DNA of 64,000 bases from Labilithrix sp. (GTDB taxonomy: Bacteria > Myxococcota_A > Polyangia > Polyangiales > Polyangiaceae). The stretch lies in contig JAHBWA010000008.1 of the NCBI GenBank assembly GCA_019637195.1, positions 54,760 to 118,759 of the forward strand, given 5' to 3'. The notes under the pieces were generated by a model. It ran no database searches, had not been told where the DNA came from, and was given only the letters and a program-made list of their open reading frames with translations. Below, piece by piece: positions 1 through 9,157 of this stretch (position 1 is its first letter; every line of letters starts with the position of its first letter). The position numbers were made by a program, and so were the translations under genes.

Positions 1-71
1 TGCCGCGAATGCGCAGAACGCGACGTCGCGGGACGTCTCGCTCGCCTTGATGCCGAGGCGCGGTCGGCACC

Positions 72-359
72 GTGCCGGCACGAGTGCCGGAGGTGAGGGC
101 GGCGCGCGTCGTCCGCTGGCGAAATCCTCCGTCGATCGTGCTCGCGGGCGCCGCTGCGCGCTGGCCCCGCGCTTGCTCGTGCCATCGCACCGGCGTGGGC
201 AGCGCGCAGGCGAACGTCGTCGTCTCGAGCGGGGTCGTCACCTATACGCGGCGTGACGGCGTCCGAAAGTCGTATCCGTTCTCCGGCACGTACAAGCTGC
301 GAGACGGCAAGATCAAGGACTACCAATCGTACATCGACAGCCACGACTTGTTCGACTAG
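72..359 (+). CDS. SnoaL-like (NTF2 fold) C-terminal fragment
   Basis: The last 45 or so residues resemble the end of SnoaL-like / NTF2-fold small enzymes, with a GVVTYTRRDG strand followed by DGKIKDYQSYIDSHDLFD. The first half is Arg/Ala-rich and shows no family signature, and a stop in the same frame at 48-50 closes it off from sequence further upstream. Either the true N-terminus is in another frame (a frameshifted gene) or this is a remnant next to the window edge. The start is therefore unsupported. SnoaL-like proteins cover cyclases, isomerases and non-enzymatic proteins, so no reaction is assigned. Confidence 0.38.
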   Translation: MPARVPEVRAARVVRWRNPPSIVLAGAAARWPRACSCHRTGVGSAQANVVVSSGVVTYTRRDGVRKSYPFSGTYKLRDGKIKDYQSYIDSHDLFD

Positions 360-650
360 CCGCGCGGTCGAGGGCTCGCGGCCACGGCTCCCGAGCGAGC
401 AAGGCGGAAGCGAACCGCCCGCGTCGGACCTGGGCGCGTCGGACGCTGGCGCGCGACCGGGTCGGCGCCGTGAAACGCGGCACCGACACATCGCCGATGG
501 ACGCTGCGAGGCTCTCCACGTGGCGACGGCAGAGCGGCGCGCCCGTTCCGGAGGGCGATCACGGGCGGCGCCCCCGCGTCGATCCGCGCGGGCTTGTCGC
601 CGGCCGGAGAACCGTTACGCTCCGTGACACATTCAGAGAGGGAGGTCCGC

Positions 651-1037
651 ATGTCTCAAGACTGGAATCAGCCACCGGGCGGCTCTCCTCCGGGTGGCGG
701 CTACGGCGCCCCACCAGGAGGCCCGCCGCCCGGGGGCTACGGTGCGCCGCCGGCAGGAGGCCCGCCGGCAGGGGGCTACGGTGCGCCGCCGCCCGGGGGC
801 TACGGTGCGCCGCCGCCGGGTGCCTACGGACCGGCGCAGCCTTGGGGGATGCAGCCAGCTCCAGCGCCGGTCGAAGGGAACCTCGCGCTCGGAATCCTCG
901 CCGGCTTCTTCGGCGGGTGCATCGGGCTCATCCTCGTTTACGCCATCGCGAAGGGGCACCAGACCAAGCGCGGCGCAGGGATCGGCTTCGGCGCGCAGAT
1001 CGTCTTCGGGACGATCCTTCGTCTCGTGGCGCGCTGA
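651..1037 (+). CDS. Pro/Gly-rich repeat protein with C-terminal membrane segments
   Basis: A 128-residue protein begins at the ATG after a GGGAGG ribosome-binding site. Residues 8-70 are a low-complexity tail built on repeated GGYGAPP units, a form common in cytoplasmic tails of small membrane proteins of myxobacteria and actinobacteria. Residues about 83-125 are hydrophobic and contain two likely membrane segments (ILAGFFGGCIGLILVYAIA, then a Gly-rich segment). The protein is probably in the inner membrane with the repeat tail in the cytoplasm. The function is unknown. It faces the lipoprotein gene at 1214-2707 convergently, with a 176-base gap. Confidence 0.78.
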   Translation: MSQDWNQPPGGSPPGGGYGAPPGGPPPGGYGAPPAGGPPAGGYGAPPPGGYGAPPPGAYGPAQPWGMQPAPAPVEGNLALGILAGFFGGCIGLILVYAIAKGHQTKRGAGIGFGAQIVFGTILRLVAR

Positions 1038-1213
1038 GCGGCGCCGCGGAGCGCGCTGGACGGGTCCCGAACGGCCTCGCCTGCCCGGAGCTCGGCTAGG
1101 ACGTTCGTCCCGCTCCAGCGCGGATCCGCCGACGCGCAAGCGTCGCCTCGAGAAGTGCGTCCGCTCGCGCATGGCCGCGACCGCGCCGGGCGCCGGGGCT
1201 CCGCGGCGCCCGC

Positions 1214-2707
1214 TCAGCGGCAGTCGATCTTCATCCGCTCGATCGTGTTCGCCCAGCTCTTCGCGACGACGTCCTTGCAGCCCTGCATCGGCGAGTGCGA
1301 GCACTGCTTCTGGAGCTGCTTCAGGCCCTCGCCGCACTTCTTCGTGCCTTTGGCGACGCACACCGCGGCGATGTCGTAGTCGTTGCCCGCGCGGGCCTGG
1401 GCCTGACCGATGACGTCGAAGTCCGGCGCGCCCTTGAGCTGCTGGGTGAGCTTGTCGTAGCGCGCGTGGATCCCGTCGATGAGCTTCACGCAGCCGGCCG
1501 CGTCATTTACCTTGGCGGCGGCCTGCAGCTCGCGGTCGGCGCGGAGGACGAAGTCGGCGTCGTTCGTGGTGCCGCCCGAGGGACAGACGCGGTTCGCCAT
1601 CTTGCGCGTGTCGCGATCGAGCTGCCAGTCCTGCTGCTCACGCTTGATGTCGGCGGAGGCGAGCGCGGCGCGGAAGTCCTTCTTGCCCTCGTCACACTTG
1701 CCCGCCGCCATCACGCAGATCGCGCGCTCGGTCTTGAAGGTGTGGTTGTCCGAGAGGCGGAGATCGAACGAGAGCGCGCGGTTCATCGCGGCGAGGCAGC
1801 CGGCGCCGTCGCCCTGCTCGAACTTCTTCTTCGCGTCGTCCCAGTGCTGCTTCGCGTCCCCCGCCGCGCTCGCGCCGCCGGCGGCCGCGGGCTCGTCGCT
1901 CGCCGGGGTGCTCGCCTTCGCCGCCGGCGCCTCGCCGATGGGGTTGTCGCCCTCGGAGATCGCGCGGAGCGCCAGGCGGATCGGGACGCGGCAGCCGCGC
2001 TGATCCTGCGACTCGCACGCGCTCATCTTGCCGCCTGCGCCGACCGACTTCTGCTCGTGGGTGCGCTTCCCGCCCGCGCCGAACCCGCCGGCGCCGCCGG
2101 CCGCTTCGACCGAGTTGTTCTCCGCGGTGAGCAGCTCGAACGCGCCGAGGTTGTACGCCCAGACGAAGTGGGTCGCGCCCTTGCAACCCGACGCCTTCGC
2201 GAGCTCGCCCTGGTAGAGCGCGTCGCGTGTCGTCGTCGCGACGCCGGAGACGAAATACTTGAGCTGGAGCTCCTCGCCCGCCTGGACGCGCCCGGAGAGG
2301 TTCGCGGCGCCGAGCGGCAGCTTCGCGTAGAGCTCGCCCTCGTTCTTCACCTCGAAGCCCTGCACCGTGCCGCTCGTGAACTGCGGCGTGCCGTAGGCGC
2401 CGAAGACGCCGGGCGTGACCGGATCCGAGCACTGGTAGAGGACGTCGAGCTTGCAGCCCTCGTACTTGACGAAGACCGTGTCGCGCGCGGCCTTCGCCTC
2501 GAAGCTCGCGAGGTCCGTCGCGTCCCACTCGACGACGAAGGGCCGGTCGTGCCCCTTCGCCGCCTCTTCGCACTTCTGCGCGGCGGCCGTCGCGGACATC
2601 ATCCCGCCGCGGCCCTGCATCGTCGGCGGCGGACCGCCACCGCAGGCGGCGGAGAGGATCGCGGCGAGCGCGAGGAAGGCGAAGGGCGAGGCGTAGAGGC
2701 GGCTCAT
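1214..2707 (-). CDS. large secreted lipoprotein, function unknown
   Basis: A 497-residue protein with a lipoprotein signal peptide. A hydrophobic stretch ends in ILSAAC, with Cys22 the likely lipidated residue, followed by Gly/Pro-rich sequence. Residues about 40-230 form a mixed alpha/beta region with three or four Cys. Residues about 190-230 are Gly/Ala-rich, and residues 255-290 are an Ala/Ser/Asp linker. The C-terminal part (about 285-497) contains helical repeats resembling TPR units (KKKFEQGDGAGCLAAMNRAL). I do not recognise a named family, and the layout is typical of myxobacterial surface lipoproteins. It is a single gene, divergent from the DUF262 gene across a 397-base gap. Confidence 0.83.
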   Translation of the reverse strand: MSRLYASPFAFLALAAILSAACGGGPPPTMQGRGGMMSATAAAQKCEEAAKGHDRPFVVEWDATDLASFEAKAARDTVFVKYEGCKLDVLYQCSDPVTPGVFGAYGTPQFTSGTVQGFEVKNEGELYAKLPLGAANLSGRVQAGEELQLKYFVSGVATTTRDALYQGELAKASGCKGATHFVWAYNLGAFELLTAENNSVEAAGGAGGFGAGGKRTHEQKSVGAGGKMSACESQDQRGCRVPIRLALRAISEGDNPIGEAPAAKASTPASDEPAAAGGASAAGDAKQHWDDAKKKFEQGDGAGCLAAMNRALSFDLRLSDNHTFKTERAICVMAAGKCDEGKKDFRAALASADIKREQQDWQLDRDTRKMANRVCPSGGTTNDADFVLRADRELQAAAKVNDAAGCVKLIDGIHARYDKLTQQLKGAPDFDVIGQAQARAGNDYDIAAVCVAKGTKKCGEGLKQLQKQCSHSPMQGCKDVVAKSWANTIERMKIDCR

Positions 2708-3104
2708 CGGGAGCCATACTACGCGCGGCCGAGGCGCTGTCTCCCCTCGCTTCGCCCGTCCGAGAGGAAGGGACGCCCGCGCGGGGCACGGAGCGGCCGG
2801 TCAGGGGCGAGACGCACCTCGCCCCGCGCGGACGCCCAGCCCGTGCCGCTGGAGGACGGCCGCGCGCCGTGTCGGTTGCGCTCGACGGCACGAAGGCCAC
2901 CGAGACGCGCGCGGTGGAGGTCTCGGCGCACGGATCATCGTCCTGCTTCTTCGCCGCCGCGCCGGCGGAGGCTCTACGAAGTCGTGGCGGAGGCCTCGGG
3001 CAGCGGTTACCGAGGAGGCGCGCCGACGGCGGACACGCGAAGTGGCCGCCGAGCCTGCCCGAGGATGATTCGCTGCGCCGACCCTTCGAGGTAGCATTCG
3101 CCTC
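2708..3104. other. 397-base divergent intergenic region without a supported gene
   Basis: This lies between the divergently transcribed lipoprotein gene (start at 2707) and the DUF262 gene (start at 3105), so it must hold the promoters of both. I find no convincing coding sequence, repeat or operator. Short frames crossing it are Arg-rich shadow translations of GC-rich DNA. Confidence 0.5.
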
Positions 3105-4732
3105 ATGGTGGCGGCCTCCTCCGATCGCATGCGGCTCGACCGCAGACCCGAAGCGACCGCCTTTCAGGTCGACGATCTCCTCGCAAAGGTCGAGAGCGGG
3201 CAGCTTCGTTTGCCTGACTTTCAGCGGAAGCTGAAGTGGCGGACGCGCGACATGCTCGATCTGTTCGACAGTCTCTACCGCGGCTTTCCGATCGGGACGC
3301 TGCTCCTCTGGAAGCGACCTGCTCCCGCGCGTCACGTCACGTTTGGTGCCTTCGCCGTCGAAGCGCCGAGGCGCGAGGACGCGCTCTTCATCCTGGACGG
3401 CCAATAGCGAACGACGACGCTCGCGTCGAACCTCCTCGTTCGGCGTAACCCAGGCGAGCGCGCCCTGCTCTTCGACCCTGACGACGAGCGCTTTCACTTC
3501 GGCCCCGTTCCGCAGGACGTGCCGACGCTCCCCGGCGTCGAGCCCGCGAAGGCGCGCACCGTCGCGGTGCAAGACCTCTACGACTCGGCACGCGCCATCG
3601 CGTGGATGGCGACGCGCTACAAGGCCTTGAAGCCGGAGTTCGTTCAGCGAGCGATCGACTGCGGAAAACGCCTCCGCGAGTACCACGTCCCCGTGTACGT
3701 CGTGGAGACCGACGACGAAGGGGTCCTTCGCGAGATCTTCGACCGCGTCAACCGCACGGGCCGTCGGCTCGACGACACGGACGTGTTCACGGCGCTCTTC
3801 GCGACGACCTCCGCGCTTGGAGAGAGGCTCGACCTCGGCCATGTCGCTCGCCGCCTGGCGCGACTGGGCTTCGGAACGCTCGAGGACGACACGGTGCTGG
3901 CTTCGCTCCGCGCCGTCGCGGACCTCCCACTCGACAAGGACTTCGCCAAAGATCTCGATCGCGAGGACGCAGCGAACGCCTTGCTCGTCACCGAAGCAGC
4001 GCTCGAGCGGACCGTGCGGTTTCTTCGAGCAAGCGGCTTTCCGCACGCATCGCTCGTTCCCTACACGCTCGTCTTCGTGGTCCTCGCGCGGCTGTTCCAC
4101 CTTCATCCAGAGTCGCGGCACCGAAACCTGACGCTGCTTCGCCGGTGGGTCTGGCGCGGCGCGCTCGCCGGACAGCTGGCGGGGTCGACCGTGGGCCTCC
4201 GTCAGCACGTCGGGGCGGTTACCGTCGACGAGGATGCGTCCGTGCAGGCGCTCCTCGCGCTCGAGGCTGCCGCACCGCGGAACACGGAGCTCGATCTCGG
4301 CGTCTTCCGGCTGAACACCGCGCGGAGCGCGCTCGCCGCATGCGCGCTCGCCGCCCTCGAGCCCCGCGACTTGACCACGGGCGAGGCGCTGGACGTGCCA
4401 GCGATCTTCGAGCGCTCCCCACGGAAGCCGCTGCCCGAGGTGGTCGTGGGGGACGGCGCGCGGAGCGATCTGGCGCGGAGCGTGGCCAACCGCTTGCTTC
4501 ATCCGCCGGGCCGAGACATGACCGCGCGGCTCGTCGCCGCCGAGCCGACGGTCCTCGCTTCGCACGGCATCCCGGGAGCGACGCGCTCGCGCGTGGCGAC
4601 ACGAAGGCGTTCCTGGCAGAGCGCGCGGGTTGCCTCGACGTTCGGATCGGAGCGTTCTTCTCGAAGCAGGCAGAGCTCGGCGCGGACGATAGCCCCGCCA
4701 TCGACGCCCTCGTGACCGACGAGCTCGCATGA
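3105..4732 (+). pseudogene. DUF262 (GmrS-like) protein gene with an internal stop and a frameshift
   Basis: The N-terminus has the DUF262 signature LPDFQRKLKW followed by a Tyr-Arg-Gly-Phe-Pro-Ile-Gly segment. The family's DGQQR motif is interrupted: the sequence reads GGC CAA TAG CGA, so the second Gln codon (expected CAG) is an amber stop at 3405-3407. In the same frame the protein continues with RTTTL, then the DRVNRTGRRLD segment typical of the family. A second lesion near 4569-4580, in ATCCCGGGAGC, loses one base of a G run. Restoring it joins the frame to a C-terminus ending VTDELA at 4732. With both repaired the length is exactly 543 codons, normal for the family. DUF262 is the N-terminal nucleotide-hydrolysing domain of GmrSD-type restriction proteins. 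The stop overlaps the start of the HipA gene (ATGA at 4729-4732). Sequencing error or recent inactivation are both possible. Confidence 0.85.
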
Positions 4733-6372
4733 AGGCCCGCGTTTGGCTCCATGATGCGCTCGTCGGGCACCTCGAGCTCTTCGGAGACCTGACGGCCTTT
4801 CGCTTCACGGCCGAGTATCTCGACATGGCGGAGCGTCCCGTTCTCGGTCGCTGGTTCGAGGATCGCCTCGGGATCGAAGTGGTGACGAAGCGATCGCAGA
4901 GCGCGCTCCCCCCCTTCTTCCAGAACGTCCTGCCGGAGCCTGGCGGCGCGCTCCGTACGCTCCTCGCGCGACGCGCGGACGTGGCCGAGAACCGGGAGCT
5001 CGGACTCCTCGCGGCGCTCGGCGCCGATCTCCCAGGGGCGATGGTGGTGGAGCTCGCCTCCGGAGACCTGGACGACGATGCGCTCGACCGCCACGGCGAG
5101 CCGCCCGTCGGTGGTCGCGACGACGTCGCAGGCGGGCCTCTCCGGTTCTCGCTCGCGGGGATGCAGCTCAAGCTCTCCGTGCTGCTCCGAGACGAGAAGC
5201 TCACGCTGCCCGCATCGGGCGAAGGCGGGCGCTTCATTCTCAAGCTTCCCACGTCACTTCCGCGGGTCCCGGAGAACGAGCATGTCGTGATGACCTGGGC
5301 GTCTCGCGCTGGTCTCGACGTCGCTCCCGTTCGCCTCGCTTCGCTGCACGAGGTCGTGAATCTCCCTCCAGAGCTCGTCTTCGCCGAGGAGAAGGCGCTG
5401 GTGGTCGAGCGCTTCGACCGGTCCGCCTCCGGCGGCCCCCGGATCCATCAAGAGGATTTCGCGCAGGTCTTCGGGATCCCGCCGACCGACAAATACGGGC
5501 GCGAGGCCGGCGTCACGTTCGACCGCATGGGCCGCGTGATCGCCGCCATCGCAGGCCGTGACGACTTCGACGAATTTCTGCGGCGCCTCGTCTTCTGCGT
5601 CCTCTGCCGGAACCCGGATGCGCACCTCAAGAACTGGTCGCTATGGTACCCCGACCGGCGAAGGCCTCGCTTGTCTCCGGCCTACGACCTGGTCTCTGCG
5701 AGCGTGTATCCGCACGTCGAGGCCCGCCTCGCGTGCCGACTCGCCGGGGTATGGGAGATCGGCGAGGTGCGCCTTCATCACTTCGGCGTCCTCGCGCAAC
5801 GTGCCGGGTTCAGCGCCGCCGACGGCGTCGCAGTCGCCGAAGAGACGGCGACCCGCGCCCGAGCGGCTTGGCAGGAGGTTTCGAGCGAGCTCGACGTCCC
5901 CGCGGAGCTCCACGCAGCGCTCGACGCCCATCTGGCGGCGACGTCGCTGCCCCGACGTCGGCGGCCAATGGACACGACCGAGGAAGTTTCTTGGCGAGGC
6001 GCGGCCGGGAGCGCCCGCTTCCGTCAGGATGGTAGGCGCGACGCTGCCCGTCCGCCCGCCGCACCCGTCCGCCCGGAGCGCCCGCGCGCCTTTCCCTGCG
6101 CGCTCGCGCGGAGGATCTCCGCGAGGAAGCGGCCCGTGTGGGAGCCCTTCACCCGCGCGACCTCCTCCGGCGTCCCGGCGCAGACGACGAGGCCGCCGCC
6201 GGCGCCGCCCTCGGGCCCCATGTCGACGATCCAGTCGGCGCACTTCACGACGTCGAGGTTGTGCTCGATGACGACGACCGTGTTGCCGCCGTCGACCAGG
6301 CGCTGCAAGACGACGAGGAGGCGCTGGATGTCCTCGAAGTGCAGGCCCGTCGTCGGCTCGTCGAGGACGTAG
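4729..6372 (+). CDS. hipA: HipA-family serine/threonine kinase with a read-through tail
   Basis: Residues 1 to about 110 match the HipA N-terminal subdomain, and about 140-405 match the HipA kinase core. The core shows FILKLP (nucleotide-binding Lys), VVERFDR, the catalytic NPDAHLKN motif near residue 297, and SPAYDLV (metal-binding Asp) near 318. HipA toxins phosphorylate an aminoacyl-tRNA synthetase or another translation target and are normally paired with the DNA-binding antitoxin HipB. No HipB-like helix-turn-helix gene is present here. The upstream partner is the DUF262 gene, with a 4-base ATGA overlap. HipA proteins usually end near 430-440 residues. This frame runs on to 547 because no stop occurs until 6372, so the last 116 or so residues are antisense to the 3' end of uvrA and are Arg/Pro/Thr-rich. 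A lost stop or small frameshift near 5990 is likely. Confidence 0.85.
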   Translation: MKARVWLHDALVGHLELFGDLTAFRFTAEYLDMAERPVLGRWFEDRLGIEVVTKRSQSALPPFFQNVLPEPGGALRTLLARRADVAENRELGLLAALGADLPGAMVVELASGDLDDDALDRHGEPPVGGRDDVAGGPLRFSLAGMQLKLSVLLRDEKLTLPASGEGGRFILKLPTSLPRVPENEHVVMTWASRAGLDVAPVRLASLHEVVNLPPELVFAEEKALVVERFDRSASGGPRIHQEDFAQVFGIPPTDKYGREAGVTFDRMGRVIAAIAGRDDFDEFLRRLVFCVLCRNPDAHLKNWSLWYPDRRRPRLSPAYDLVSASVYPHVEARLACRLAGVWEIGEVRLHHFGVLAQRAGFSAADGVAVAEETATRARAAWQEVSSELDVPAELHAALDAHLAATSLPRRRRPMDTTEEVSWRGAAGSARFRQDGRRDAARPPAAPVRPERPRAFPCALARRISARKRPVWEPFTRATSSGVPAQTTRPPPAPPSGPMSTIQSAHFTTSRLCSMTTTVLPPSTRRCKTTRRRWMSSKCRPVVGSSRT

Positions 6373-9050
6373 AGCGTGCGACCGGTCTGCACCTTGCCGA
6401 GCTCGCGCGAGAGCTTCACGCGCTGCGCCTCGCCGCCGGAGAGCGTCGGCGCCGGCTGGCCGATCTTCATGTACCCGAGGCCGACGGCCACCAGCGTCTC
6501 GAGGATCCGCCGGAGCTGCGGGAACGCGCTGAACATCTCGAGGCACTCGTCGACGCTCGTGCCGAGCACGTCGGCGATGTTCTTCCCCTTGAAGCGGATC
6601 TCGAGCGTCGCGTCGTCGTAGCGCTTGCCGCTGCAGACCTCGCACGGGACGCGCACGTCGGCGAGGAAATGCATCTCCACCTTCACCTCGCCGTCGCCGC
6701 CGCAGGCCTCGCAGCGCCCGCCCTTCACGTTGAAGGAGAAGCGCCCGGCGTCGTAGCCGCGAGCGCGCGCCTCGGGCAGCTGTGCGAACACCTCGCGGAT
6801 CGCGTCGAACGCCTTCGTGTACGTGCCGGGGTTCGACCGCGGCGTCCGGCCGATCGGCTTCTGATCGATCGCGATCACCTTGTCGAGCGCCTCGATGCCC
6901 TTGATCGCCTTGTGCGCGCCGACCGCCTCGGTCGAACCGTGGAGGTGCGCGCCGAGCGCGGGCAGGAGGATGCCGTTCACGAGCGAGCTCTTGCCCGCGC
7001 CGCTGACGCCCGTGACGCACACGAAGACACCGAGCGGGATCGTGACGTCGACGCCGCGCAGGTTGTGCTCCTTGGCGCCGAGCACCTGGATCTTGCCCCT
7101 CGGCGCGCGCCGCGTCTCCGGCACCTCGATCGCGCGGCGGCCGGAGAGGTACGCGCCGGTCAGGCTCGCCGGATCGGCGGCGATCGCCTCGGGCGTCCCC
7201 TCGGCCGAGACCTTCCCGCCGAGGTGGCCGGCGCCCGGTCCGAAGTCGACGACGTGGTCGGCCGCGCGGATCGTCTCCTCGTCGTGCTCCACGACGAGCA
7301 CGGTGTTGCCGAGGTCGCGCAGGTGGCGGAGCGTCGCGATGAGGCGCGCGTTGTCGCGCGGATGCAGGCCGATCGACGGCTCGTCGAGGACGTACATGAC
7401 GCCCGAGAGCTCGCTCCCGAGCTGGCTCGCGAGGCGGATGCGCTGCGCCTCGCCGCCGGAGAGCGTCGGACCGGAGCGGTCGAGCGTGAGGTACTCGAGC
7501 CCGACGTCGAGGAGGAAGCGGAGGCGGGCGTCGATCTCGACGAGCGCGCCCTCGGCGATCGTCCGCTCCGCCGCCGAGAGCGTCAGCGAACGTACGTGCT
7601 CGAGCGCGCCGGCGACGGTCATCGACGTGAGCTCGGCGATGTTGACCCCGCCGCGGTTCTTGCCGACGACGACCGCGAGGCTCTCCGCGCGCAAGCGCGA
7701 GCCCTTGCACGCCTTGCACGGACGATCGCGGAAGAAGCGCCCGTAGTGCTCGCGCATCGGCTCGCTCGAGGTGTCGCGGTAGAGGCGCTCGAGCGTCGGG
7801 ATCACCCCCGCGAAGCGCACGCCGAAGGTGCCGTGGCTGTTCGTGCGGTCGCTCTTCCACGCGACGTCGAGCCGCTCGCCGTGGATGCCGAAGAGGAGCT
7901 TCTTCTGGCGGTCCTTCGGGATGTCCTTCCACGGCGTGTCGAGCGACACCTTGCACGCCTTCGCCGCGGCCTGCGCGATTCGGAAGATCCAGCCGTCGCC
8001 GCGCGCCATCGCCGACGCCCACGGGGCGATCGCGCCGCGACGGAGCGAGAGCGCCTTGTCGACGACGACGAGCTCGGGATCGATCTCCGCCCGCGTCCCG
8101 AGGCCGTTGCAGTCCGGGCACATGCCGAGCGGACCGTTGAAGGAGAAGCTCTGGGGGCTGAGCTCCGGGTAGCTCTTGCCGCAGCAGGCGCGGTTCGCGC
8201 TGAAGGGGACGCGCTCCTCGCCGCTGCCGGTGTCGACGGCGGCGACGAGCTCGCCCTTCCCCTCGCGGAGCGCGTTCTCGACGGCCTCGGTGAGGCGCGC
8301 CGAGGCCGCGCTGCCGATGACGAGGCGATCGACGACGAGGTCGATCGTATGCTTGACGTGCTTCTGCAGCGCCGGCGGATCGTCGAGCGAGTGCTGCTCG
8401 CCGCCGACCTCGACGCGGAGGAAGCCGCGCGCCTTGAGGTCCTCGAAGAGCTCCTTGTGCTCGCCCTTTCGGTGCGTGACGAGGCGCGCGAGCACGCGCA
8501 CCTTGGCGCCCTTCGGGAGCTTCGCCATCTCGCGGGCGATCTCGCCGGGGCTGCGCGCCTTCACCGGCTTCTTGCAGTCGACGCAGCGCTGCTCGCCCGC
8601 GCGCGCGTAGAGCACCCGGAGGTAGTCGTAGACCTCGGTGATCGTCCCGACGGTCGAGCGCGGGTTCGACGCGGCGCTCTTCTGCTCGATCGCGATCGTC
8701 GGCGACAGCCCGCGGATCCGCTCGACGTGCGGGCGCTCGAGCTGCCCGAGGAACTGCCGCGCGTACGCCGAGAGCGTCTCGAGGTAGCGCCTCTGGCCCT
8801 CGGCGTAGAGCGTGTCGAACGCGAGGCTCGACTTGCCCGAGCCGCTCGGTCCGGTGAAGACGACGAGCGCCCGCTTCGGGATCGTGAGGAGCGGGACGTC
8901 GAGGTTGTGCTCGCGCGCCCCGCGGACCTCGATCGAGTCGGGCTCCCGGGCGCGCCGCGCCGCCGGAGCGTGCGCCGCGCCGTTTCGGACCGCGCTGCGG
9001 GGGAGAGAGGCGGAGGGGGACGAGGACGGGCGACCCATCGCGGCAGGCAT
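6024..9050 (-). CDS. uvrA: excinuclease ABC subunit A
   Basis: UvrA is the damage-sensing ATPase dimer of nucleotide excision repair. It loads UvrB on lesions. About 1008 residues with the normal architecture: first Walker A GPSGSGKSS near residue 67, the UvrB-binding region, the first zinc module around CCGKSYPELSP and CPDCNGLG, the ABC signature LSGGEAQR, a second Walker A GVSGAGKSS, the second zinc module (CEACGGDG and CEVCSGKRY), and a second LSGGEAQR near the C-terminus. The ATG at 9050 is used; the ATG at 9038 is an alternative, and neither has a strong ribosome-binding site. The reading frame is open for another 164 codons upstream, but that part is shadow sequence of the divergent gene. 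The 3' end overlaps the hipA read-through tail. Confidence 0.97.
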   Translation of the reverse strand: MPAAMGRPSSSPSASLPRSAVRNGAAHAPAARRAREPDSIEVRGAREHNLDVPLLTIPKRALVVFTGPSGSGKSSLAFDTLYAEGQRRYLETLSAYARQFLGQLERPHVERIRGLSPTIAIEQKSAASNPRSTVGTITEVYDYLRVLYARAGEQRCVDCKKPVKARSPGEIAREMAKLPKGAKVRVLARLVTHRKGEHKELFEDLKARGFLRVEVGGEQHSLDDPPALQKHVKHTIDLVVDRLVIGSAASARLTEAVENALREGKGELVAAVDTGSGEERVPFSANRACCGKSYPELSPQSFSFNGPLGMCPDCNGLGTRAEIDPELVVVDKALSLRRGAIAPWASAMARGDGWIFRIAQAAAKACKVSLDTPWKDIPKDRQKKLLFGIHGERLDVAWKSDRTNSHGTFGVRFAGVIPTLERLYRDTSSEPMREHYGRFFRDRPCKACKGSRLRAESLAVVVGKNRGGVNIAELTSMTVAGALEHVRSLTLSAAERTIAEGALVEIDARLRFLLDVGLEYLTLDRSGPTLSGGEAQRIRLASQLGSELSGVMYVLDEPSIGLHPRDNARLIATLRHLRDLGNTVLVVEHDEETIRAADHVVDFGPGAGHLGGKVSAEGTPEAIAADPASLTGAYLSGRRAIEVPETRRAPRGKIQVLGAKEHNLRGVDVTIPLGVFVCVTGVSGAGKSSLVNGILLPALGAHLHGSTEAVGAHKAIKGIEALDKVIAIDQKPIGRTPRSNPGTYTKAFDAIREVFAQLPEARARGYDAGRFSFNVKGGRCEACGGDGEVKVEMHFLADVRVPCEVCSGKRYDDATLEIRFKGKNIADVLGTSVDECLEMFSAFPQLRRILETLVAVGLGYMKIGQPAPTLSGGEAQRVKLSRELGKVQTGRTLYVLDEPTTGLHFEDIQRLLVVLQRLVDGGNTVVVIEHNLDVVKCADWIVDMGPEGGAGGGLVVCAGTPEEVARVKGSHTGRFLAEILRASAQGKARGRSGRTGAAGGRAASRLPS

Positions 9051-9101
9051 TAGCACGCACGCCGACGCGCCGAGTCCGACGGCCGCAGCGCGCCCGTCAT
9101 T

Positions 9102-9123
9102 AACTGACGGCAGCTTGTCAGTT
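9102..9123. promoter_or_regulatory. 7-base inverted repeat upstream of uvrA (possible operator)
   Basis: AACTGAC and GTCAGTT form a perfect 7-base dyad with an 8-base spacer, centred about 60 bases upstream of the uvrA start, in the gap between uvrA and the divergent gene at 9265. Its position suits a repressor site on the uvrA promoter. It does not match a LexA box that I can name with certainty, and a hairpin is the alternative reading. Confidence 0.4.
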
Positions 9124-9157
9124 TGGCAGCCGGCGCGGCCACGCCCGGACGAGCGTG

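Noticed and set aside
651..860. Repeated GGYGAPP coding sequence as a possible CRISPR or satellite array
   Set aside because: The repeats are in frame, short and unequal, and encode a Pro/Gly-rich tail. There are no spacers of constant length.
1692..5252. Very long minus-strand frame of about 1186 codons across the lipoprotein and DUF262 genes
   Set aside because: It is a shadow frame: Arg/Ser/Pro-rich with no family motif. The opposite-strand DUF262 and HipA genes and the in-register lipoprotein explain the region.
6138..9053. 971-codon plus-strand frame opposite uvrA
   Set aside because: It mirrors uvrA exactly, is rich in Arg, Ala, Asp and Leu, and shows no domain. GC-rich codon bias opens such antisense frames throughout the window.
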